Shown here in pieces: positions 1 to 4,688 of a stretch of 6,748 nucleotides of DNA; position 1 is the first letter of the stretch, and each line of letters starts with the position of its first letter. The stretch comes from Candidatus Avipropionibacterium avicola (GTDB lineage Bacteria; Actinomycetota; Actinomycetes; Propionibacteriales; Propionibacteriaceae). The notes beneath the pieces were generated by a model. The model saw nothing but the letters and a program-made list of their open reading frames with translations. It made no database searches and had not been told where the DNA came from. The stretch lies in contig DVLP01000028.1 of assembly GCA_018715445.1 (NCBI GenBank), forward strand, positions 1 through 6,748. The letters are read 5' to 3'. The position numbers were made by a program, and so were the translations under genes.

Positions 1-128
1 CGCACACCCGAGACGGGGACGGCAATCGGACCGCGCCGGGTCGCCGTGGGGCGACGCCGTACCCGCGGGCCCTCCAGGACCCGGACCGGCGACCCTGTGA
101 CCAGTTCGGTGCTCACCATCGTCGTCAT
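1..128 (-). CDS. N-terminus of a divergent protein, probably LysM-domain SOS-associated protein (partial)
   Basis: The leftward frame opens with ATG at 128-126 and stays open to the window edge, giving about 42 residues beginning MTTMVSTELVTGSPVRV, followed by an arginine-rich stretch (RVRRRPTATRR). A GGGAG ribosome binding site lies 8 nt upstream (141-137), which favours this ATG over the ATG three codons further in. The frame is too short to show a domain. The identification rests on context: in many actinobacteria, including the mycobacterial Rv2719c/lexA pair, the gene divergent from lexA encodes a LysM-domain cell-wall-associated protein that is induced in the SOS response and is followed by nrdR. 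A short basic N-terminus ahead of a membrane segment would fit, but the membrane segment and LysM domain lie outside the window. The perfect SOS box at 145-160, 17 bp upstream of the start, suggests LexA control. It is fairly likely to be a real gene; the family is inferred. Confidence 0.55.
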   Translation of the reverse strand, partial: MTTMVSTELVTGSPVRVLEGPRVRRRPTATRRGPIAVPVSGV

Positions 129-136
129 GACTGACA

Positions 137-141
137 CTCCC
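137..141 (-). promoter_or_regulatory. Ribosome binding site of the divergent gene
   Basis: GGGAG on the minus strand, 8 nt ahead of the ATG at 128. It supports that start. By contrast lexA, on the other side of the gap, has no comparable site. Confidence 0.5.
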
Positions 142-144
142 GTC

Positions 145-160
145 TCGAACACTCGTTCGA
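145..160. promoter_or_regulatory. SOS box 1 (LexA operator), perfect palindrome
   Basis: TCGAACACTCGTTCGA matches the actinobacterial/Gram-positive LexA operator TCGAAC-N4-GTTCGA at every fixed base. It lies 17 bp upstream of the leftward start at 128 and 208 bp upstream of lexA, so it most likely serves the leftward gene. A palindromic TTGCAA (170-175) just outside could be part of that gene's promoter, but I could not place a convincing -10 element, so the exact promoter geometry is unresolved. Confidence 0.88.
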
Positions 161-321
161 CATCCATTATTGCAACACCTTGACGATTGACGCAAGGAAC
201 CGGACACCTGTTCTGCTCGACGCCCTGCTCCGATCGCCACACCAGGAGTCAAACAGCGCCCACTGACAGTTCTGACCCACGCACGGTCGGACCGGATCCG
301 AACACCGCATCCGCGACACGC

Positions 322-337
322 TCGAACAGTTGTTTGA
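322..337. promoter_or_regulatory. SOS box 2 (LexA operator), autoregulatory for lexA
   Basis: TCGAACAGTTGTTTGA differs from the TCGAAC-N4-GTTCGA consensus by one base (T for C at 335), and GTTTG is allowed in the Bacillus-type consensus CGAACRNRYGTTYG. It ends 31 bp before the lexA ATG and overlaps the proposed -35 element (334-339), the expected position for autorepression. The less symmetric right half suggests weaker binding than box 1. Confidence 0.8.
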
Positions 338-362
338 TTGGTCGTCGCCCCCGCCGTAGGCT
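334..362 (+). promoter_or_regulatory. Probable lexA promoter giving a leaderless mRNA
   Basis: A -35-like TTGATT (334-339) and a -10-like TAGGCT (357-362) are separated by exactly 17 bp. Counting seven bases past the -10 puts the transcription start at 369, the A of the lexA ATG. The absence of a good Shine-Dalgarno sequence ahead of that ATG agrees with a leaderless message, a common arrangement in actinobacteria. The SOS box at 322-337 covers the start of the -35. The start point is inferred from motif geometry only. Confidence 0.55.
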
Positions 363-368
363 GCCGCC

Positions 369-1163
369 ATGGATGCGACCGATGGCCCCACCGACGACAC
401 CACTGACCGCCCCACGCTGCCGCCGCGGCGCCGCGGTCGGCCCAGCAAGGCGACGGTCCGCGCCCAGCTCGAGGCCACCGGCGCCACCGTCTCCGCCCTG
501 CCCGACGGTCCGGCCGACGCCGACGGACTGACCCCGCGCCAACGTCGGATCCTCGAGGTCATCCGCGAGGCCGTCCAGACCCGCGGCTATCCGCCGAGCG
601 TGCGCGAGCTCGGGGTGGCCATCGGCCTGGCGAGCCCGTCGTCGGTCTCGTACCAGCTCAAGGCCCTGGAGGAGAAGGGCTTCCTGCGCCGGGACCCGAA
701 CCGGCCACGGGCGGTCGAGGTGTTGCTGCCCGGTGGTGAGGAGCCGCGCACCAGGATCGACGAGTCCGGCGCCTTCGACGCCGACCCCGAGGCGGTCAAG
801 GTCCCGGTCGTCGGCCGGATCGCCGCGGGTGGGCCGATCCTGGCCGAGGAGGCCGTCGAGGACGTCTTCCCGTTGCCCAAGCAGCTCGTCGGCGACGGCA
901 CCCTGTTCCTGCTCGAGGTGCGCGGTGACTCCATGGTCGATGCCGCCATCTGCGACCGTGACTGGGTCGTGGTGCGCCAACAGCCCACCGCCGAGAACGG
1001 CGAGATCGTGGCGGCGATGCTGGACAACGAGGCCACCGTCAAGACCTTCCGTCGCTCCGGTCAGCAGATCTGGCTCATGCCGCACAACCCGGCCTACGAC
1101 CCGATCGACGGCAACCACGCCACGATCTTGGGCAAGGTCGTCGCGGTGCTGCGCAGCATCTGA
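369..1163 (+). CDS. lexA: LexA, SOS response transcriptional repressor
   Basis: LexA represses DNA-damage genes by binding SOS boxes and is inactivated when activated RecA triggers its self-cleavage. The 264-residue protein shows the full architecture. A winged helix-turn-helix domain (about residues 53-118) opens with [12 protein letters not shown] and contains [11 protein letters not shown] and [21 protein letters not shown]. The C-terminal S24 peptidase/dimerisation domain (about 144-264) has the Ala153-Gly154 cleavage bond in GRIAAGGPI, catalytic Ser188 in GDSM and catalytic Lys225 in ATVKTF. All key residues are present, so it should be active. An extension of about 53 residues precedes the DNA-binding domain and holds a basic PRRRGRPSK stretch (residues 19-27) resembling an AT-hook; it makes the protein longer than the mycobacterial LexA. 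The ATG at 369 fits a leaderless start. Two SOS boxes upstream indicate autoregulation. The next gene begins 3 bases after its stop codon. Confidence 0.98.
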   Translation: MDATDGPTDDTTDRPTLPPRRRGRPSKATVRAQLEATGATVSALPDGPADADGLTPRQRRILEVIREAVQTRGYPPSVRELGVAIGLASPSSVSYQLKALEEKGFLRRDPNRPRAVEVLLPGGEEPRTRIDESGAFDADPEAVKVPVVGRIAAGGPILAEEAVEDVFPLPKQLVGDGTLFLLEVRGDSMVDAAICDRDWVVVRQQPTAENGEIVAAMLDNEATVKTFRRSGQQIWLMPHNPAYDPIDGNHATILGKVVAVLRSI

Positions 1164-1166
1164 GCC

Positions 1167-2228
1167 GTGGACACCGCCCGGGCTGTGGACACCGATTGGG
1201 CCGAACGGGCCGCCGTCGCCGAGCAGGCGGTGACCCGACGTCACCTGCGTCGGCTGCTCGGTCTGCCCGGCACGGCCCTCGGGGTGGTGTCGTGGCCCGC
1301 CCGGAGCCGGGACCGGTGGTGGCTCGAGTGGCACTACTGGTGGCAGGCCCATCTGGTCGACTGCCTGGTCGATGCCGAGCTCCGCGCGCCCGATCCGGGG
1401 CGACAGGACCGGATCACGGCGGTGCTGCGGACCCATCGACTGCGCAACCTGACCGGATGGACCAACAGCTACCACGACGACATGGCCTGGCTCGGGCTCG
1501 CGATGGAGCGGGCCGCCAGGGTCACCGCCCACGACTGGAGCCGGCCGCTGTCGATCCTGACCGATCGACTGCGCTCGGCCTGGACCGAGCAGGGCCTGCC
1601 GTGGCGCCGCGGCTCGGACTTCTTCAACGCTCCGGCCAACGGACCGGCCGCCATCCTGATGGCCCGGACCGGACACCGCGACCGGGCGCACGACACTTCC
1701 GACTGGCTCGACACGGTGCTGCGCGATCCCGGGACCGGCCTGATCCGCGACGGCATCCGTGCCGACGGCAGCCTGGTCGAGGCCGTCTACAGCTACTGCC
1801 AGGGCGTCACCCTGGGGTTGGCGGTCGAGCTGGGCCAGGTCGACCGCGCCGCTCGACTGGTGCAGGCGGTCGACGAGCACCTGTGCCGTGACCACGTCCT
1901 GCAGGCCGGCGGTGGCGGCGACGGTGGACTCTTCCCCGGGATCCTGGCGCGCTACCTGGCCCTGGCCGCAACCCACCTGCCGTCCGACCCGGGCACCGCC
2001 GGCACCGCCCGCTCCACCGCCCGGGCGATCGTGCTGGCCTCGGCCCACGCGTGCTGGCAGCACCGGGCCGAGGTGAACGATCCCGAGCTCGGCGCCCTCC
2101 CCCTCTTCAGCCATCGGTGGGACCGCCCCGCCCCACTGCCCGATGACCGGGCCGACACCCCCGAACGGGACCTGTCGGTCCAGCTCAGTGGCTGGATGTT
2201 GCTGGAAGCGGCCGCACGGGTTCACTAG
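1167..2228 (+). CDS. GH76-like glycoside hydrolase (alpha-1,6-mannanase family), no signal peptide
   Basis: The 353-residue protein has the hallmarks of the glycoside hydrolase 76 (alpha/alpha)6-barrel family, whose characterised members cut alpha-1,6-mannan. It has the paired catalytic aspartates Asp104-Asp105 in NSYHDDMAWLG, an ANGPAAILMARTG segment (157-169), the YSYCQGVTLG motif (208-217; usually YxYNQG, so Cys211 replaces the usual Asn) and FPGILARYL (256-264). Length is normal for a single-domain member. No signal peptide or membrane segment is visible, so it is predicted to stay in the cytoplasm, unusual for a mannan-degrading enzyme. It starts with GTG at 1167, 3 bases after the lexA stop and in lexA's reading frame; a second GTG at 1185, in an identical GTGGACACC context, is an alternative start. 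Neither has a clear ribosome site, so translation is probably coupled to lexA. An intracellular oligosaccharide or glycan precursor is a possible substrate, but this is inference. Family call is good; substrate unknown. Confidence 0.8.
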   Translation: MDTARAVDTDWAERAAVAEQAVTRRHLRRLLGLPGTALGVVSWPARSRDRWWLEWHYWWQAHLVDCLVDAELRAPDPGRQDRITAVLRTHRLRNLTGWTNSYHDDMAWLGLAMERAARVTAHDWSRPLSILTDRLRSAWTEQGLPWRRGSDFFNAPANGPAAILMARTGHRDRAHDTSDWLDTVLRDPGTGLIRDGIRADGSLVEAVYSYCQGVTLGLAVELGQVDRAARLVQAVDEHLCRDHVLQAGGGGDGGLFPGILARYLALAATHLPSDPGTAGTARSTARAIVLASAHACWQHRAEVNDPELGALPLFSHRWDRPAPLPDDRADTPERDLSVQLSGWMLLEAAARVH

Positions 2229-2230
2229 GC

Positions 2231-2282
2231 TCTCGAACGAGATCGCCGTGGCCCGTCCGTACGAGCCCCGACGCCCGTACGA
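2231..2282. repeat. Intergenic inverted and direct repeats, possible operator
   Basis: Directly after the stop of the GH76-like gene is a short inverted repeat, TCTCG-AA-CGAGA (2231-2242). Further on, CCGTACGA occurs twice (2257-2264 and 2275-2282) with an 18-bp period, each copy containing the palindrome CGTACG. Both sit upstream of the ribosome binding site of the oxidoreductase gene. A TAGGCT hexamer at 2226-2231 matches the -10 proposed for lexA, but no -35 sits at a good distance. The repeats may be a regulator's site and a separate promoter for the oxidoreductase gene; the evidence is only the pattern. Confidence 0.3.
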
Positions 2283-2297
2283 CGAAGGGAACGTCCA

Positions 2298-3284
2298 ATG
2301 ACCGTTCGAGTGGGCATCGCTGGCGCGGGAGGCATCTCGCGTTCCCACATCAGCGGACTTGCCGCCACCGAGGGCGCAGAGGTCACCGTGGTCCAGGACC
2401 TCGACCTGGCCCGGGCCACCGAAACCGCCGCCACCTGCGGCGCCACCGCCACCGATTCACTCGACGAGTTGCTCGACCAGGCCGATGCGGTCTTCGTGTG
2501 CACGCCGACCGCTGCCCATCGCCCGATCGTCGAGCAGGTCGTCGGTCGTGGACTGGCCGTCTTCTGCGAGAAGCCCCTGGCCACCGATCTGGCCGAGGCC
2601 GAGGCCATGGGCCGAGCCGTTGCCGCCGCCGGCGTGGTCAACCAGGTCGGCCTGCCGCTGCGCCGCGTCGCCGCCTTCGCCGTGCTGCGCGAGCTGATGC
2701 GCGATCCCGACAACGGACCGCTGCTGGCGATCTCGATGCACACCATCAGCCGCGCCCGCGACAAGGTCCTGGCCGGCTGGCGCGGTGACTCCGTCCAGGC
2801 CGGGGGCGGCATGCTGATCGAGGTCGGCTTCCACGATGTCGACCTGCTGCAGTGGTTCGGCGGTCCGATCGCCAGTGCCACGGGGCAGGTGACGCCCGGC
2901 ACCCACGCCGGGATCGAGGATGCGGCCACGGTCTCGCTCGGGTTCGCCCAGGGTGGCACCGCTGCCCTGACCGCCGCGTGGAACGCGGCACCGGTGCCGG
3001 GGCAGTCCCGGCGCATCCACGCCATCTTCGACCGCGCCGAGTACCTGTTGGAGTACGACGGGGCCCACCGCCGCCTGGTGGCCGACGGCCCGGGCGAGCG
3101 CCACCAGGAGTGGGACGGCGACGCCCTCGACGCCGCGGCACTCGAGGCCGGCATCGAGACCAATCCCCAGGCCGCGTTCATTCGCGCAGTCCGCGAAGGC
3201 GGACCTGCCTCGCCGACGGTGGCCGACGCCGTCGAGGTGCACCGGGTCCTCGACCACGTCTACCGCGCCGCCCACGGCTCCTGA
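2298..3284 (+). CDS. Gfo/Idh/MocA-family NAD(P)-dependent oxidoreductase
   Basis: Members of this family oxidise or reduce hydroxyl groups on sugars, inositols and related compounds with NAD(P). The 328-residue protein has a Rossmann nucleotide-binding fold at the N-terminus (GIAGAGGIS, residues 6-14), the family-defining EKP motif at 91-93 in AVFCEKPLATD with the conserved Lys92, and the substrate-domain motif GGGMLIEVGFHDVDLLQWFGG (169-189) carrying the expected His179 and Asp182. Glu175 stands where Asp is usual in the D-x-G-x-H motif, a conservative change. Length is normal and there is no signal peptide, so it is cytosolic. The ATG at 2298 is preceded by GAAGGGA (2284-2290) with 7 bp spacing. 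It lies 69 bp after the GH76-like gene and 39 bp before the DUF6807 gene, and oxidoreductases of this family are often found next to DUF6807 genes. Substrate cannot be read from the sequence; a sugar or sugar derivative is likely. Confidence 0.93.
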   Translation: MTVRVGIAGAGGISRSHISGLAATEGAEVTVVQDLDLARATETAATCGATATDSLDELLDQADAVFVCTPTAAHRPIVEQVVGRGLAVFCEKPLATDLAEAEAMGRAVAAAGVVNQVGLPLRRVAAFAVLRELMRDPDNGPLLAISMHTISRARDKVLAGWRGDSVQAGGGMLIEVGFHDVDLLQWFGGPIASATGQVTPGTHAGIEDAATVSLGFAQGGTAALTAAWNAAPVPGQSRRIHAIFDRAEYLLEYDGAHRRLVADGPGERHQEWDGDALDAAALEAGIETNPQAAFIRAVREGGPASPTVADAVEVHRVLDHVYRAAHGS

Positions 3285-3323
3285 CCTCCCGCATCCTCGT
3301 CCAGAAAGGGATCCCCACCGACC

Positions 3324-4529
3324 ATGACTTCCTCCGCAGGACAGCTCGGCTTCGTGATCGAGGCCGGGGAGCAGCCGCGCCGCTCCCCCCTGGCCCGGGT
3401 GCGACTCGACGATGTCGCCGCCACCGACCGACCGACCACCCTGGTCGACGAGGCCACCGGCGACCTGGTCGCCACCCAGTTCGATCCGAACACCGGCGAG
3501 CTCGTCTTCGTCGTCCCCGGTGAGATCCCGGCCGGTGGTTCGCGGACCCTGTCCGCGACTGACCGGGTGGCCGAGCCCGCGCATCCGACCGATGCCGTGG
3601 TCAAGCTCGACCGCGCCGTGTTGCAGGTCAACGGCGAGCGCTTCGCCGACTACCTCGTCGTCGGCGGCCGACGTCCCTACTTCTGGCCGGTGCTGAGCTC
3701 GACCGGATCGAGTGTGGTCCGCGGGCAGGGTTCGGCCGACCACCCCCACCACACCGGCCTGGCGATCAGCTACGGCGGTCACAGCGAGGACGGGTCGACC
3801 AACATCTGGTCGGACTGGGACGAGCCGCCGTACGGCCCGGGCGGACGGATGGTGCACCGGGGCTTCCGTCGGGTCGAGACCGGACCGGTCCTCGGTGAGA
3901 TCGTCCAGGACCTGAGCTACGTCAACTCCGACGGTGACGCCTTCGCCGACGAGATCCGGACCATCCGCTGGTGGTGGGCCGACCCCGACACCCGGTTCCT
4001 GGAGTTCCACTCCGCGATCTCCCATGTCGAGGACCACGGCAACGGCCCGTTCCTGTTGATGGCCCGTACCCCGGAGTCGATGGGGGTCCCCGAGGTGGGA
4101 CGGGTCACCAACTCCTCGCAGTCGGCGACCCCCGACCGGGTCTACCGGGTCGAGGACCGCTATCGCGCCTCCTGGGTGGACGCCTCGGGCCCCAGCGGCG
4201 GCACGCCGCCGGCCGCACCGTCGGGGCCGCCGGAGGACCTGCCGGACCTGCGCAGCGATGCCGCCGAGTACCGCAGCGTGGGTGAGGGACCGTGGCACGG
4301 GATCGCCGTGCTGGACCACCCCTCGAACCACGGGTTCCCCAATGTCATCGGCAAGTACGCGATGGTGCAGCAGATCACCCAGTCGCACTACCCGCCCGAG
4401 GATGCGCCCCACGGGCCCTTCCGGTTCCAGCAGCGCGTCCTGGTCCACGCCGGTGACGGCGACCACGCCGCCGTTCCCGCTGCGGCCGAGGACTACGCGG
4501 CACCGGTCTCGGTCAGGCTCACTCGCTGA
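3324..4529 (+). CDS. DUF6807 / 'PmoA family' protein, function unknown
   Basis: The 401-residue protein carries signatures of the family databases label 'methane oxygenase PmoA' or DUF6807: RPYFWPVL (117-124), a histidine-rich DHPHHTGL (139-146), NIWSDW (160-165), and a C-terminal WHGIAVLDHPSNHGFP (324-339). The name is misleading: it has no membrane segments and is unrelated to the membrane subunit of particulate methane monooxygenase. The clustered histidines (140, 142, 143, with 325 and 336) look like a possible metal or active site, which is my inference. Residues 289-309 form a Gly/Pro-rich, probably unstructured loop (positions 4188-4250) that may be an insertion. There is no signal peptide. 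The ATG at 3324 has AAAGGGA (3305-3311) upstream with a rather long 12-bp spacer. The 39-bp gap to the oxidoreductase suggests one operon, and such pairs recur in bacterial carbohydrate loci. Family call is firm; activity is unknown. Confidence 0.85.
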   Translation: MTSSAGQLGFVIEAGEQPRRSPLARVRLDDVAATDRPTTLVDEATGDLVATQFDPNTGELVFVVPGEIPAGGSRTLSATDRVAEPAHPTDAVVKLDRAVLQVNGERFADYLVVGGRRPYFWPVLSSTGSSVVRGQGSADHPHHTGLAISYGGHSEDGSTNIWSDWDEPPYGPGGRMVHRGFRRVETGPVLGEIVQDLSYVNSDGDAFADEIRTIRWWWADPDTRFLEFHSAISHVEDHGNGPFLLMARTPESMGVPEVGRVTNSSQSATPDRVYRVEDRYRASWVDASGPSGGTPPAAPSGPPEDLPDLRSDAAEYRSVGEGPWHGIAVLDHPSNHGFPNVIGKYAMVQQITQSHYPPEDAPHGPFRFQQRVLVHAGDGDHAAVPAAAEDYAAPVSVRLTR

Positions 4530-4551
4530 CACCCACTGAGACAAGTGAACA

Positions 4552-4570
4552 GTTGGTTAGCCTCACCTAA
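4552..4570. promoter_or_regulatory. DtxR/IdeR-type iron box
   Basis: GTTGGTTAGCCTCACCTAA matches 16 of 19 bases of the DtxR/IdeR operator consensus TTAGGTTAGCCTAACCTAA; the mismatches are the first, third and thirteenth bases. It overlaps the proposed -35 of the promoter for the iron-siderophore binding protein, so iron-loaded regulator would repress that gene and low iron would release it. The agreement of site and downstream gene function strengthens the call. Confidence 0.85.
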
Positions 4571-4586
4571 ACCGTTCTGCTAACGT
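4557..4586 (+). promoter_or_regulatory. Probable iron-controlled promoter of the siderophore-binding protein gene
   Basis: A weak -35 (TTAGCC, 4557-4562) lies inside the iron box and an acceptable -10 (TAACGT, 4581-4586) follows after 18 bp. This predicts a start near 4593 and a leader of about 95 nt before the ATG at 4689. Geometry only; the -35 match is poor. Confidence 0.45.
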
Positions 4587-4604
4587 CTGGGGCGTGTTGC
4601 CACA

Positions 4605-4642
4605 GCAGGCGGCCCATCGACACCAGTCGGTGGGCCGCCTGC
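4605..4642 (+). other. Long GC-rich hairpin in the leader: terminator or attenuator
   Basis: Positions 4605-4621 and 4626-4642 are reverse complements over 17 bp (one G-U wobble at 4616/4631) around a four-base ACCA loop. There is no run of T after it. It lies 75 bp after the DUF6807 stop codon, and the 22 bases before the iron box show no better terminator, so it may end transcription of the upstream operon. Yet it also lies downstream of the predicted iron-controlled promoter, so the siderophore gene's own transcript must read through it. It could therefore also be an attenuator or an mRNA-stabilising 5' structure. The structure is certain as a pattern; its role is not. Confidence 0.6.
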
Positions 4643-4667
4643 ATCACGTCCCCCCGGCATCACGTCC
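4641..4667 (+). repeat. Short tandem direct repeat in the leader
   Basis: GCATCACGTCC occurs at 4641-4651 and again at 4657-4667, a 16-bp period, immediately after the leader hairpin (whose right arm ends within the first copy) and just ahead of the ribosome binding site at 4678-4683. It may be a small duplication or part of an alternative RNA fold. Confidence 0.5.
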
Positions 4668-4688
4668 ACCCCCTGACGGAAGAACGCC

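Noticed and set aside
180..209. TTGACG as -35 of an upstream lexA promoter
   Set aside because: The -35 is good, but no TANNNT-like -10 lies 16-19 bp downstream; the promoter next to the ATG is a better fit.
2231..2248. Possible third SOS box starting with TCGAAC at 2233
   Set aside because: After the four-base spacer the sequence is TCGCCG rather than GTTCGA, so only a half-site is present; the local symmetry is a different inverted repeat.
249..2348. Leftward open frame of 699 codons antisense to lexA and the GH76-like gene
   Set aside because: It mirrors two well-supported genes, has low-complexity Gly/Val/Asp/Gln-rich translation with no recognisable domain, and is the usual antisense artefact of G/C-rich third codon positions.
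2457..4544. Leftward open frame of 695 codons antisense to the oxidoreductase and DUF6807 genes
   Set aside because: Same reasoning: no domain, odd composition, and it spans two genes with strong family motifs on the other strand.
4530..4551. Terminator directly after the DUF6807 gene
   Set aside because: Only four-base stems (CACT/AGTG, ACTG/CAGT) can form, far weaker than the hairpin at 4605-4642.
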